Shown here piece after piece: positions 9,444 through 18,696 of a stretch of DNA of 64,000 nt. Position 1 is the first letter of the stretch; the number at the start of each line of letters is the position of its first letter. The stretch is taken from NCBI GenBank assembly GCA_001464955.1, contig LNEM01000011.1, positions 33,153-97,152 on the forward strand. Direction: 5' to 3'. Under the pieces are notes generated by a model that searched no databases, was not told where the DNA came from, and worked only from the letters and a program-made list of their open reading frames with translations. The DNA comes from Rhizobiales bacterium Ga0077537. Its GTDB lineage: Bacteria > Pseudomonadota > Alphaproteobacteria > Rhizobiales > Hyphomicrobiaceae. Position numbers and translations under genes: made by a program.

Positions 9444-12400
9444 TCAGCGCCGCCTGAGATCCAGCGTCAGCGGGTAGTCGGCATTGACGCGCACGGGTCC
9501 GGTCACCATTGGCCCAGCGGTGTGTCCCGTGTCCTCGAAGCGCGCCAACCGGCGGCCCTCGGCCTCGTAGGCATTGACAGGGAACAGCTCGAAGTTCCGA
9601 CCACCGGGATGCGCGACGTGATACCGGCAGCCGCCGATCGAACGCCCCGTCCACGTATCGACCACGTCGAATGTCAGCGGCACGTGCGGCGTGATGGTCG
9701 GATGCAGCGCCGACGGCGGCCACCAGGCTCGGAACCGCACGCCGGCGATCTGCTGATCGACCGCGCCGGCCGCCGTGAGCGGCAGTGGCACACCGTTGCA
9801 GGTCACCTTGTACCGTTCTCCGGTCTGCCCCTTCACGCGCACCTGTATCCGCTCGAGGGACGAATCGACATAGCGCGCCGTCCCCCCGATGACGCCTTCC
9901 TCTCCGAGCACGTGCCAGGGCTCGAGCGCTTGGCGGAGTTCCACTTCGACACCGCGCGCCTCGATGGCGCCGATCCGGGGAAACCGGAACTCGAAATGCG
10001 GATGGAACCACTCGGCTTCGACGGGGAGATGCGCAGCCCGGAGCTCGCGGACGACGTCCTCGAAATCCATCCACACGTAATGCGGCAGCATGAACCGGTC
10101 ATGCAGCGCCGTCCCCCAACGCACCAGCGGCTGCCGGTAGGGCTTCTCCCAGAACATCGCGATCAGCGACCTGAGGAGATGCTGCTGCGCAAGGCTCATG
10201 CGCGCATGCGGCGGCATCTCGAACGAGCGGAACTCGACGAGACCGAGCCGCCCCGTGGGCCCATCCGGCGAATAGAGCTTGTCGATGCAGATTTCCGCCC
10301 GATGCGTATTGCCGGTCACGTCGATCAGCAGGTTCCGGAACAGGCGGTCGACGAGCCACGGCGGCACATAGGGCGCGCCCGGGGCCACAACCTGCTCGAG
10401 TGCGATCTCGAGTTCGTAGAGGCTCTCGTGCCGCGCTTCGTCGACGCGCGGCGCCTGGCTAGTCGGCCCGATGAAGAGCCCGGAGAAGAGGTACGAGAGC
10501 GACGGATGGTTCTGCCAGTAGGCGACGATGCTCGCGAGCAGATCGGGCCGCCTGAGAAACGGGCTGTCCGCCGGCGTCATCCCGCCGAGCACGATGTGAT
10601 TGCCGCCACCCGTTCCCGTATGCCGCCCATCGAGCATGAACTTTTCGGTCGTCAGCCGCGACAGACGCGCTTCCTCGTAGAGCGCGGTGGTGATGTCGAG
10701 CGCCTCGCTCCAGTTGCGCGCGGGCTGCACGTTCACTTCGATCACGCCGGGGTCCGGCGTCACCTTGATCACGTTGAGCCGCTTGTCGTACTCAGGCGTG
10801 TACCCCTCGAGATGGATCGGAAGTCCCGTGATCTTCGCAGTTTCCTCGACGGCCGCGACGAGCGCCGCATAGTCCTCGCCGTCGCCGACCGGCGGCATGA
10901 ACACGCAGAGCCGGCCGTCCCGGGCTTCGAGCGTCATGGCCGTGCGAACCGACCCGTAGATCTCGCTGGGGCCCGACGGCGGTGCGGGTGGCGCTTCGAG
11001 TGTCACCGTGCGCCGCCGCTGCAGCAGCGTGCGCCGCTCGGGCAAGGGCGCCGGCGCATCGAACGGATCGCGCGGCTGGATCTGAGGCGTGAGCGCTGGC
11101 GGCAACCACGGCAGCGAACCGAGCGGCAGCCGGAAGCCGGCCGGCGAGTCGCCTGGCACCAGGAACAGCTTGTCGCGGCGAATGGCCCAGCGCTCGGTCA
11201 CCCAGCGCCGTCCTCGGTCCTCCGTATGCCAGACCTGGATCGGCAGCACGTAGCTGGTCGGCGTGTCGAGCCCGCGCTCGAACACCTTGACGAGCCGCGC
11301 GCGCTCGGCCGGATCGGAGAGCTTGTTCTCGGTTGGTGACATGTTGATCGGCAGCTTTTGCTCGATCAGCGCGAAGTGCCCCGCATCCTCGTAGGCGGCG
11401 ATGGCGCTGTCGGTGGGGAGCCCGAGCTGGTCGCACAGCACCTTCGTGAAGCGCTGCACGTCGGCGATGGCCGGCGAGCGCTTCTCCGTCTCGCGCGCGA
11501 TGAGCCCCGGGTCTTCCCAGAGCGGCTGACCGTCGGCACGCCAGTAGAGCGCGAAGGCCCAGCGCGGCAACTGCTCGCCCGGATACCACTTGCCCTGCCC
11601 GTAGTGCAGAAGCCCGCCCGGTGCGAACTTGTCCCGGAGACGACGCACTAGATCCTCGGCGAGCCGCCGCTTTGTCGGCCCCACGGCCGACGTGTTCCAC
11701 TCCGCCCCGTCCATGTCGTCGATCGAGACGAACGTCGGCTCGCCGCCCATGCTGAGCCGTACGTCACCCGCCTCCAGTCGTTGATCGACCGAATGGCCGG
11801 CGGCGACGATGCGATCCCATTGGTCGTCGGTATAGGGCTTGGTGACCCGCGGACTTTCCGCGATCCGCTTGACGCTCATCTCGAAACCGAACGTCACCTC
11901 GGCCGCCTCGTGGCTGCCGCTGATCGGTGCGGCACTCGAGGGCGCAGGCGTGGCGGCGAGTGGAATATGACCCTCGCCGGCCAGCAGTCCGGATGTCGGA
12001 TCGAGCCCGATCCATCCCGCCCCCGGAACGTAGATTTCGGCCCAGGCATGCAGATCGGTGAAATCGGTCTCCGTTCCCGATGGCCCGTCGAGCGCCTTCA
12101 CGTCCGGGGCGAGCTGGATGAGGTAGCCCGACACGAACCGCGCCGCGAGGCCGAGGTGCCGTGCGATCTGTACGAGGAGCCACGCCGAATCCCGGCACGA
12201 TCCGGACTTGTTGCCGAGCGTCTCCTCGGGCGTCTGCACGCCCGGCTCCATCCGGATCAGATACCGGATCTCCTGCTGCAACTGACGATTGAGATCGCAG
12301 AGGAAATCGATCGTCGTCCGCGTATGCCGGTCGAGTTTGCGCATGTACTCGGCGAGCCGCGGCCCCGGCTTGTCCGGCACGAGATAGGGCTGCAGCTCCT

Positions 12401-12734
12401 TCGCGAGGCCTTCCTCATAGCTGAACGGCCAATCCTTGACGCTCTCCTCGACGAAGAAGTCGAACGGGTTGATGACGGACATGTCGGCGACGAGATCGAC
12501 CGTGACGGTCAGTTCTTCCGTCTTGTTCGGAATGACGACGCGAGCGAGGAAGTTCCCGAACGGGTCCTGCTGCCAGTTGATGAAATGTTCGGTCGGCTTC
12601 AGCGTCAGCGAGTAGCTGAGGATCGGCGTCCGGCAATGTGGCGCGGGCCTGAGGCGGATCACCTGCGGCGACACACCGATGAGCCGGTCGTAGCGGTAGG
12701 TCGTGCGATGCGTGAGCGCGACGTTGAGGGTCAT
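9444..12734 (-). CDS. Transglutaminase-DUF2126 two-domain protein
   Basis: A 1096-residue protein. Residues 1-~260 form a transglutaminase-like unit with the usual N-terminal beta domain (ALTHRTTYRYDRL) and a complete triad: Cys180 in KSGSCRDSAW, His229 in DLHAWAEIY and Asp245 in GLDPTSG. The remaining ~800 residues match the large DUF2126 type, including SMGGEPTFVS, the GGGNHIVLGG segment and EFRSFEMPPHARM. DUF2126 proteins are consistently found with circularly permuted ATP-grasp and alpha-E proteins; its activity is not established. It follows the alpha-E gene by 56 bp on the same strand. No signal peptide is seen, so it should be cytosolic. Confidence 0.92.
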   Translation of the reverse strand: MTLNVALTHRTTYRYDRLIGVSPQVIRLRPAPHCRTPILSYSLTLKPTEHFINWQQDPFGNFLARVVIPNKTEELTVTVDLVADMSVINPFDFFVEESVKDWPFSYEEGLAKELQPYLVPDKPGPRLAEYMRKLDRHTRTTIDFLCDLNRQLQQEIRYLIRMEPGVQTPEETLGNKSGSCRDSAWLLVQIARHLGLAARFVSGYLIQLAPDVKALDGPSGTETDFTDLHAWAEIYVPGAGWIGLDPTSGLLAGEGHIPLAATPAPSSAAPISGSHEAAEVTFGFEMSVKRIAESPRVTKPYTDDQWDRIVAAGHSVDQRLEAGDVRLSMGGEPTFVSIDDMDGAEWNTSAVGPTKRRLAEDLVRRLRDKFAPGGLLHYGQGKWYPGEQLPRWAFALYWRADGQPLWEDPGLIARETEKRSPAIADVQRFTKVLCDQLGLPTDSAIAAYEDAGHFALIEQKLPINMSPTENKLSDPAERARLVKVFERGLDTPTSYVLPIQVWHTEDRGRRWVTERWAIRRDKLFLVPGDSPAGFRLPLGSLPWLPPALTPQIQPRDPFDAPAPLPERRTLLQRRRTVTLEAPPAPPSGPSEIYGSVRTAMTLEARDGRLCVFMPPVGDGEDYAALVAAVEETAKITGLPIHLEGYTPEYDKRLNVIKVTPDPGVIEVNVQPARNWSEALDITTALYEEARLSRLTTEKFMLDGRHTGTGGGNHIVLGGMTPADSPFLRRPDLLASIVAYWQNHPSLSYLFSGLFIGPTSQAPRVDEARHESLYELEIALEQVVAPGAPYVPPWLVDRLFRNLLIDVTGNTHRAEICIDKLYSPDGPTGRLGLVEFRSFEMPPHARMSLAQQHLLRSLIAMFWEKPYRQPLVRWGTALHDRFMLPHYVWMDFEDVVRELRAAHLPVEAEWFHPHFEFRFPRIGAIEARGVEVELRQALEPWHVLGEEGVIGGTARYVDSSLERIQVRVKGQTGERYKVTCNGVPLPLTAAGAVDQQIAGVRFRAWWPPSALHPTITPHVPLTFDVVDTWTGRSIGGCRYHVAHPGGRNFELFPVNAYEAEGRRLARFEDTGHTAGPMVTGPVRVNADYPLTLDLRRR

Positions 12735-12790
12735 GGGGCGACCTGGTTACTCTGATCAGCGAGGTGCATCCGACCCGGGAACGACCGGTA

Positions 12791-13774
12791 TCAGGACTGG
12801 GATTGGCTTTGCGATTGCTGCTGGACCGGCGTGTATCCGAAGAAGGCCACGCCGACGCTGCCCGTGAGATTCATGAGGCGGCGCTGCAGGCTGTCATTGA
12901 CCGTGTGCAGACGACGCACCAGATCCGTGTCGGCCGCCGCAGTCTGCAGGAGCTCGAGCAGTTCCTCGGCCTCCTCCTGCGCCCGCGACACCCCCCGGAG
13001 CCCGAAGCCCGAGCGCAACTCGCCGAGCATGCGCTGCGCCTCGATGATGCAGGACGACGCCGAGCGTGGATGACTCGAGTTGATGAGCAGGAACCGCGCG
13101 ACCCGGTTGGGGTCGGCGCCCCGCGGCTCGAACCGGTGGAAGGCCTGGTAGGCGACCGCCGAGCGGAGCACAAGCGACCAGAAGGTCTCGTCGACCGCCC
13201 TCCCGTGACCGCCGGCGCCAGTGGCGATCTGCGCGAACTTGACGTCGAGCAGCCGGCTGGTCTGGTCCGCCCGCTCGATCATCAGGCCGAGCCTGAAGAA
13301 GCGCCACCCTTCGTCGCGATAGAGCGTGCTGTCGGCGATCCCGAGCTGCGCATAGCAGCCCGACTTGATCTGGTCGCACGTCCGCGCGATCCGGATCGGA
13401 TCGAGATCGCGATCCGAGAACACCAGGAAGCGGTTGTAGAACTCGTTGAGCTGGATCCACATTTCGGTCGGGATCACCGCCCGCAGCGCCCGCGCGTTTT
13501 CGCGCGCCGCACGGATCGCGAACCGCACCGATCCCGGATTGTCGATATCGGCGATGTAGAACTTGATCACGTTTTTCAGCGAGGGATCGGCGTAGTGCTT
13601 TGCGAATTCCTCCTCATCGCGATGCAACGCGACGAGCCACGCCCACGACACGTCGTCGTCGCGCACGCGATCGAACGCCACGTGCGTCTCGATGATCCGG
13701 GCGAGACTTGCCGTTCGCTCCAGATATCGGGCGAGCCAGAACAGATGTTCGGCATAGCGCGCGAGGAGGCTCAT
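12791..13774 (-). CDS. Alpha-E domain protein
   Basis: A 327-residue all-helical alpha-E domain protein (the DUF403/COG2307 type). It begins with the signature LLARYAEHLFWLARYLERT and ends in a low-complexity Gln/Ser tail. A conserved internal motif reads DEGWRFFRLGLMIERADQTSR. The ATG at 13774 overlaps the TGA of the upstream ATP-grasp gene in an ATGA junction, and this start removes a spurious 38-residue extension. The stand-alone pair at 12791-15231 is the unfused counterpart of the fusion encoded at 6540-9116. The protein is thought to act with the ATP-grasp ligase; the molecular role is unknown. Confidence 0.92.
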   Translation of the reverse strand: MSLLARYAEHLFWLARYLERTASLARIIETHVAFDRVRDDDVSWAWLVALHRDEEEFAKHYADPSLKNVIKFYIADIDNPGSVRFAIRAARENARALRAVIPTEMWIQLNEFYNRFLVFSDRDLDPIRIARTCDQIKSGCYAQLGIADSTLYRDEGWRFFRLGLMIERADQTSRLLDVKFAQIATGAGGHGRAVDETFWSLVLRSAVAYQAFHRFEPRGADPNRVARFLLINSSHPRSASSCIIEAQRMLGELRSGFGLRGVSRAQEEAEELLELLQTAAADTDLVRRLHTVNDSLQRRLMNLTGSVGVAFFGYTPVQQQSQSQSQS

Positions 13775-15231
13775 GCTCCGTCCTCCACGAGCACCCAGGT
13801 ATCCTTCGTGCCGCCGCCCTGCGACGAGTTCACGATGATCGAGCCTTCCTTGAGCGCCACCCGCGTCAGACCACCCGGCAGCACCCACGTCTCCTTGCCG
13901 GTCACCGCATAGGGCCTGAGGTCGACGTGACGCGGCTGCACCTTGTCGCCCGCGAGCGTCGGGCAGACGGAGAGATCGATCATGGGCTGACTGATGAAGT
14001 TGTCGGGATCGGCGAGGATCTGCTTCCGGCAGGCCTCGATCTCGGTGCGGCTGGCCTTCGGCCCGACGACGATGCCGTAGCCGCCCGATTCTCCGACCGG
14101 CTTCACGACCAGCCGTTCGAGATTGGCCAGCGTATAGTCGAGCCCCTCCTTGGTGCCGCAGATATGGGTCTCGACGTTGTCGATGATCGGCTCTTCCGCG
14201 AGGTAGTAGCGGATGATCTGCGGCACGTAGGCATAGACGGCCTTGTCGTCCGCGACGCCGGTCCCGACCGCGTTGGCGAGCGTGACCCGTCCCGCATGCG
14301 CCGCCCGCATGAGGCCCGCAACGCCGAGCATGCTCGTGGGATTGAACGCTTCGGGATCGAGGAAGTCGTCGTTGATCCGCCGGTAGATGACGTCGACGCG
14401 AGCGAGCCCCGCCAGCGTCCGCATGTAGACCCGATCATCTTCCACGACGAGATCGCGCCCCTCGACGAGCGGCACCCCCATCTCACGCGCGAGGAAGATG
14501 TGCTCGAAGTAGGCGGAGTTGTAGACGCCCGGCGACAGCAGCACGATCGACGGATCGGAGATCCCGCCCGGTGCGACTTCCCGGAGGCGCGCCATCAGCT
14601 GCTCGCCGTAGTTCGATACCGGCCGCACCTTGAGCCCGGCCAAGAGGTCCGGGAACGCCCGCTGCATCAGGTGTCGGTTCTCGACCACGTAGGACACCCC
14701 CGAAGGGGCCCGTCCGTTGTCCTCGAGCACCCGGAACCGCCCCTCTCGGTCACGCACGATGTCGGTGCCGTTGATGTGGATGTAGGTCCCGCACGGCGGA
14801 TCGAGCCCGCGCATCTCGGGCCTGTAGTTGGAGTTGCCGAGCACGAGCGCCTTTGGCACCACGCCGTCGGCGAGGATCTTGCCGTCGTGATAGATGTCCC
14901 AGAGAAACAGGTTGAGCGCCTTCACGCGCTGCACCACGCCTGATTCGATGATCTGCCATTCACCCGCTGTCAGCACGCGCGGGATGACGTCGAACGGCAG
15001 GATCCGATCGATGGCATCCTTGTCGCTATAGACCGTGAACGTGATGCCGAGATTGAACAGCTCGTTCTCCGCCTCGCGGGCCCGCGCCACAAGGGTTGAA
15101 ATGTCGAGGTTCTTCAGACGCTCGCGCACGCGCTCGAGCTGCGGGATTCGCTTTCCGCGGTCGCCGTTCAGCTCGCAATAGTAAGGGTCGGATGGCCCAT
15201 CGGCCGGACCCTGCAGCGTATCGTTGACCAT
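13771..15231 (-). CDS. Circularly permuted ATP-grasp type 2 protein
   Basis: A 486-residue circularly permuted ATP-grasp protein (DUF404/COG2308 type), a predicted ATP-dependent amide/peptide ligase. Visible hallmarks are VLLSPGVYNSAYFEH, the acidic segment YRRINDDFLDPEAF, the nucleotide-binding LVVKPVGESGGYGIVVG and the C-terminal SSQGGGTKDTWVL motif. The start MVNDTLQG at 15231 is preferred because upstream residues to 15378 do not look like the family's N terminus. It is the first gene of the five-gene cluster and is translationally coupled (ATGA) to the alpha-E gene. Product and substrate are not known for this family in this context. Confidence 0.9.
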   Translation of the reverse strand: MVNDTLQGPADGPSDPYYCELNGDRGKRIPQLERVRERLKNLDISTLVARAREAENELFNLGITFTVYSDKDAIDRILPFDVIPRVLTAGEWQIIESGVVQRVKALNLFLWDIYHDGKILADGVVPKALVLGNSNYRPEMRGLDPPCGTYIHINGTDIVRDREGRFRVLEDNGRAPSGVSYVVENRHLMQRAFPDLLAGLKVRPVSNYGEQLMARLREVAPGGISDPSIVLLSPGVYNSAYFEHIFLAREMGVPLVEGRDLVVEDDRVYMRTLAGLARVDVIYRRINDDFLDPEAFNPTSMLGVAGLMRAAHAGRVTLANAVGTGVADDKAVYAYVPQIIRYYLAEEPIIDNVETHICGTKEGLDYTLANLERLVVKPVGESGGYGIVVGPKASRTEIEACRKQILADPDNFISQPMIDLSVCPTLAGDKVQPRHVDLRPYAVTGKETWVLPGGLTRVALKEGSIIVNSSQGGGTKDTWVLVEDGA

Positions 15232-15413
15232 GGTGCGGTCGATCCTGAACCATCTCGAATAAGGCTCTGTCGAGAGAGCGGATATCGTGTGGCATTCGAT
15301 GCATTGCCACAAGTGCTGCCCGCCCATCACTTTGCCGGAAAAACAGGCAAGAGCGGACAGCGCGGCCCACGAGGGCAACGATCATGCGACGGATGGTGCG
15401 AGGGACTTGCGGG

Positions 15414-15596
15414 TCAGAAACACCAGGCCCGGCTGCCGATGCTGGCGAGGTCGACGAAGAGCGCTTCACCACGAACACTGATGAGATAGGCAGCACTGCC
15501 GAGGAGGAGGCCCAATCCGCCGCCAACGGCGTATCGCACGGCACGGGGCGCCGTTGCGTCCGTTGCGCCGTCGGTGGGGCCGGACTTGGTTTCCAT
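15414..15596 (-). CDS. Small single-pass membrane protein
   Basis: A 60-residue open frame starting 20 bp after the stop of the MFS transporter on the same strand. GGGAGG is centred 8 nt before its ATG and sits within the intergenic space. The protein has a polar Thr/Asp/Arg-rich N terminus, one hydrophobic segment around residues 22-40 (AVGGGLGLLLGSAAYLI) and a short C-terminal tail. I do not recognise a family. The spacing, ribosome binding site and membrane segment suggest it is real and possibly an accessory of the transporter, but a short spurious frame is not excluded. Confidence 0.5.
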   Translation of the reverse strand: METKSGPTDGATDATAPRAVRYAVGGGLGLLLGSAAYLISVRGEALFVDLASIGSRAWCF

Positions 15597-15616
15597 GTCA
15601 GCAGCCTCCCCTGGAC

Positions 15617-16861
15617 TTATGCCGCGGCGGGCGCGGCCTGCCTCGAACGCTCGACGGGCTTTTCACGGATCGGCAAGTGCACGAGGGCCGCGAACAAGGC
15701 GAGACCCACCGAGATCCACCACATCATATCGTAGGATTTCGTCATGTCATAGATCTGGCCGGCGAGCCACAACCCCGTGAACGAACCGAGCTGGTGCGAC
15801 AGGAACACGACCCCGAACAGCATCGACATCCACTGCGGGCCGAAAAATGTGGCCACCATGGCACTGGTCAGCGGAACCGTGGACAGCCAGAACAGCCCGA
15901 GCAGGACGCTGATCCCGATGATGGTCACGCTGTTGATCGGGAGATACAGCAGCCCGAGGAAGGCGAACGTCCGCATGAAGTAGATGAACGCTAGTCCATA
16001 CCGCTTTGGAGCCCACTTTGCCGATTGCCCGGCCAGGTAGGTGCCCAGGATGTTGGCAACGCCCACCGCCGTAAGGGCAGCCACCGCGACCGTCGGGGGC
16101 AGTCCCTTGTCGGCAACGAACGCCGGCAGATGCACGCTGTAGAACGCCACGTGGAACCCGCACACGAAGAAGCCGAGCACGAGCAGCCAGAAGCTCGGAT
16201 ATGCGAGCGCCTCACGAACCGCCTCGCCAAGGCCTTGGCTGCGCTGCAGCCCGACGAAGGCTTGCGGCTTGCCCGAGAGGAAGTACGCCAGCGGAAGGAT
16301 CAGCGAGAGCGTCGCGATGATGACGAGAAGGCTACCCTTCCACCCGAGCAGCTCCATGAAGAGATGGACATAGGGGAAAGCGATGAAGCCACCGATCCCG
16401 GCGGCCATCCCGAGTGCCGCGAGCGCCTGCGGCCGCTTCTCCGGCGGCGCGGCCCGTCCGACGGCACCGACGAGCGCTGTGACCCCCGTCCCGCCTACGC
16501 CGATGCCGAGCAGCACACCGCTGACGATGAGGTCGAACCCGCTCTGCGCCGAATACATGAGCCAGATGCCGCCCATGGTGGAGAGCGCACCGAGCGCCAG
16601 CACCCGTCCGGCCCCATACCGGTCGGCGATGGCGCCGAGTGGAACCGCCGCCACGCCCCAGATCAGGTTCGCGATGGCCATGGCAAGAGAGAACGGCTCC
16701 CGGCCGACGTTGAGTTCGGTCGTCATCGGCGTCAGATAGAGCCCCATGACCTGCCGCAACCCCATCGCGAGGGCGACGATCGTGCCGGCCGCGAGGATGA
16801 TGACCCACAACGGACGGGAGGCGCCGGGCGCTGGCGTCGCGGCGTCGGACTTGGCCTGCAT
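15617..16861 (-). CDS. MFS transporter (oxalate/formate antiporter-like)
   Basis: A 414-residue major facilitator with about 12 membrane segments. The first inter-helix loop carries GAIADRYGAGRVLALG, the typical MFS motif A variant, and motif C-like glycines appear in GIGVGGTGVTALVGAVG. Overall it resembles the OFA/monocarboxylate branch. The substrate cannot be assigned. The first residues (MQAKSDAATPAPGASRPLW) are cytosolic. A small membrane protein gene follows on the same strand. It is separated from the upstream metallophosphoesterase gene by 91 bp. Confidence 0.88.
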   Translation of the reverse strand: MQAKSDAATPAPGASRPLWVIILAAGTIVALAMGLRQVMGLYLTPMTTELNVGREPFSLAMAIANLIWGVAAVPLGAIADRYGAGRVLALGALSTMGGIWLMYSAQSGFDLIVSGVLLGIGVGGTGVTALVGAVGRAAPPEKRPQALAALGMAAGIGGFIAFPYVHLFMELLGWKGSLLVIIATLSLILPLAYFLSGKPQAFVGLQRSQGLGEAVREALAYPSFWLLVLGFFVCGFHVAFYSVHLPAFVADKGLPPTVAVAALTAVGVANILGTYLAGQSAKWAPKRYGLAFIYFMRTFAFLGLLYLPINSVTIIGISVLLGLFWLSTVPLTSAMVATFFGPQWMSMLFGVVFLSHQLGSFTGLWLAGQIYDMTKSYDMMWWISVGLALFAALVHLPIREKPVERSRQAAPAAA

Positions 16862-16952
16862 GTCGTCTCTCCCGAAGAATCTTCGGCCGCCTTATGGCAC
16901 GAAAAATCCGATCCCCCTGCTTAGAAATTCCTATGGGAGACATTCGGATTTC

Positions 16953-17879
16953 TCATGCATCGACCTGGCTGCCGAGGGCCACGCGCCCGATCTCCTCGAA
17001 GCCGTCGGCTGAAGCCGTGATCCGCCGCGTGATCATCTCGATCGGCTGCTGCCGATCGGCCTTGATCCGATACAGGTTGTAGGCGGCAGGCGTCTGCTGT
17101 CCGTGCGCGACGGCGATCGACGCCGATGGCACCCCGATCACGGACGAGCGGCCGTTGGGAAAGTCGAGCATTGTCGACATCGCCCGATGATTATGGCCAT
17201 GCAGCACCAGCTCGGCGCCATGCCGGCGCAGCACGTCGGCGAGCTGATCCGCATCCCGGAGCGCAGAATCGGGTTTGGCGAGCCCCGGTAGCGGCGGATG
17301 GTGGATCAGGACGACGCGCACGGCGCCTTCGCGCTCGAGTTGATCGAGCAGCGTCGCGAGCAGCGCCCGTTGCCCATGGCCAATCTCGCCGAACGCCCGG
17401 AAGGGTGGCGTCGGAAGCGCTGAGTTGAGCCCGACGATCGCCACATGCCCCAGCCGGCGCACGTAGGGGAACCGAGCCCCCCCCGCAGACTCGGCACCCG
17501 ATGCCGATCCCGCCATGTATGACGACCAGGCCGCGAGGCACGCCCCCGCCCCCGGGTCGGTATAGATGTCGTGATTGCCGGGAACCACGCTCACTTCCTC
17601 CGGCGGGCCGACATGCGAGAGCCAGTGCCGCGCTGCGACCACTTCGCTCTCGAGGCCGAGGTTGACCAGATCCCCCGTGACGGCGACATGATCGGGCCGC
17701 TGCGCCGCGAGATCCGCGAGCAGGAGCTGGGTCGTCCGTACCGTGTGATGCGGCCGCCGTCGCCAGAACCAGTTCACGACGCCGAGCAGTCGCTTGGCAT
17801 TGAGCTCGCGCAGCGAAGGAAGCTGCGGCGGCGGCAGATGAACATCGGAAAGATGTGCGATTGTGAACGTGTGCCCCAT
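16953..17879 (-). CDS. Calcineurin-like metallophosphoesterase
   Basis: A 308-residue cytosolic phosphoesterase with the full metal-binding series of the superfamily: HLSDVHL near residue 9, VTGDLVNLG, VVPGNHDIY, the HHPPLPG region and LHGHNHRA. The family cleaves phosphomonoesters or phosphodiesters using a di-metal centre; the closest types are CpdA/Icc-like and DNA repair exonuclease-like, and the substrate is undetermined. It is divergent from the Nudix gene that starts 117 bp away. Confidence 0.92.
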   Translation of the reverse strand: MGHTFTIAHLSDVHLPPPQLPSLRELNAKRLLGVVNWFWRRRPHHTVRTTQLLLADLAAQRPDHVAVTGDLVNLGLESEVVAARHWLSHVGPPEEVSVVPGNHDIYTDPGAGACLAAWSSYMAGSASGAESAGGARFPYVRRLGHVAIVGLNSALPTPPFRAFGEIGHGQRALLATLLDQLEREGAVRVVLIHHPPLPGLAKPDSALRDADQLADVLRRHGAELVLHGHNHRAMSTMLDFPNGRSSVIGVPSASIAVAHGQQTPAAYNLYRIKADRQQPIEMITRRITASADGFEEIGRVALGSQVDA

Positions 17880-17995
17880 GCCGACCGTCTATATTGACGG
17901 AAGAATGCCGTGAAAAGGGTCGCTGACACCGGCACGTGGGCGCAGACGTGGCATGAGCGGCGGCGCGCGGAAACGAGAGGCCATCGGGGGCGACG

Positions 17996-18457
17996 ATGAG
18001 GGGCGAGCACGTCATTCGGCGATGTCTGCAGCGATACTGGCGCTGGCAGCGCGGCTTGACCCTCGGTGCTCGCGGCATCGTAATCGATGAGAAGAGCCGC
18101 GTTCTTCTCGTCCGGCAGACCTATGCGTCCGGCTGGATCTTCCCGGGCGGCGGCGTCGAGTACGGCGAGACCGTCGAGGACGCTTTGCGCCGCGAGCTGG
18201 CCGAGGAAGCCAACATCGAGATGACGGCACCGTCCGTGCTGTTCGGCATCTACTCGAACTGGACGATCTACCCGGGCGATCACGTAGCTATCTATCGCAT
18301 CCCCGGCTGGCATCAGACATCCGTTCCCCGGCCGAACAACGAAATCGCCGAGACCGGCTTCTTTCCGGTCGACGACCTCCCTGCAGCGACGACGCCCGGC
18401 ACACGTCGTCGCCTCGATGAGCTCCTGCGTGGCGCGCAGCCGTCGCCGCACTGGTAG
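17996..18457 (+). CDS. Nudix hydrolase
   Basis: A 153-residue Nudix protein. The Nudix box is complete, with GGGVEYGETVEDAL followed by RRELAEEANIE, giving the Mg-binding REUxEE core. Its start matches the ADP-ribose/NTP pyrophosphohydrolase-like members (LGARGIVIDEKSRVLLVRQ). Substrates hydrolysed are nucleoside diphosphates linked to another moiety, but specificity is not readable here. The gene is separated from the metallophosphoesterase by a short divergent region. A 7-bp GC hairpin directly after the stop (18459-18484) may end the transcript. Confidence 0.92.
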   Translation: MRGEHVIRRCLQRYWRWQRGLTLGARGIVIDEKSRVLLVRQTYASGWIFPGGGVEYGETVEDALRRELAEEANIEMTAPSVLFGIYSNWTIYPGDHVAIYRIPGWHQTSVPRPNNEIAETGFFPVDDLPAATTPGTRRRLDELLRGAQPSPHW

Positions 18458-18458
18458 C

Positions 18459-18484
18459 GTCCGCCCCCCCTTGCCCGCGGACGG
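18459..18484 (+). terminator. GC hairpin after the Nudix gene
   Basis: CGTCCGC at 18459-18465 and its exact complement GCGGACG at 18478-18484 enclose a 12-nt C-rich loop immediately after the Nudix stop codon. There is no T tract, so termination is only inferred from position. Confidence 0.35.
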
Positions 18485-18696
18485 CTCGACGCTGCCCGGA
18501 ACGCATGCTATCGACCCGCCATGGATCGTGATCTTCGGGCCGAGGCCCTGCACCAGCGACGATGCAACTGATCCGGCCCTCGCCTTGGCCGCACGTTTGC
18601 CGCGCCTGCTCGCGACCACTCCACCCCACTTTCTCGTCTGCGATCGACCGCCCACGCTCCCCGCGAGCCGTGCGCCCGGATACCCGGAGCCCCCCG

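Noticed and set aside
9408..11339. Long plus-strand frame opposite the DUF2126 gene
   Set aside because: Antisense to a well-supported protein, with low-complexity composition and no recognisable domain.
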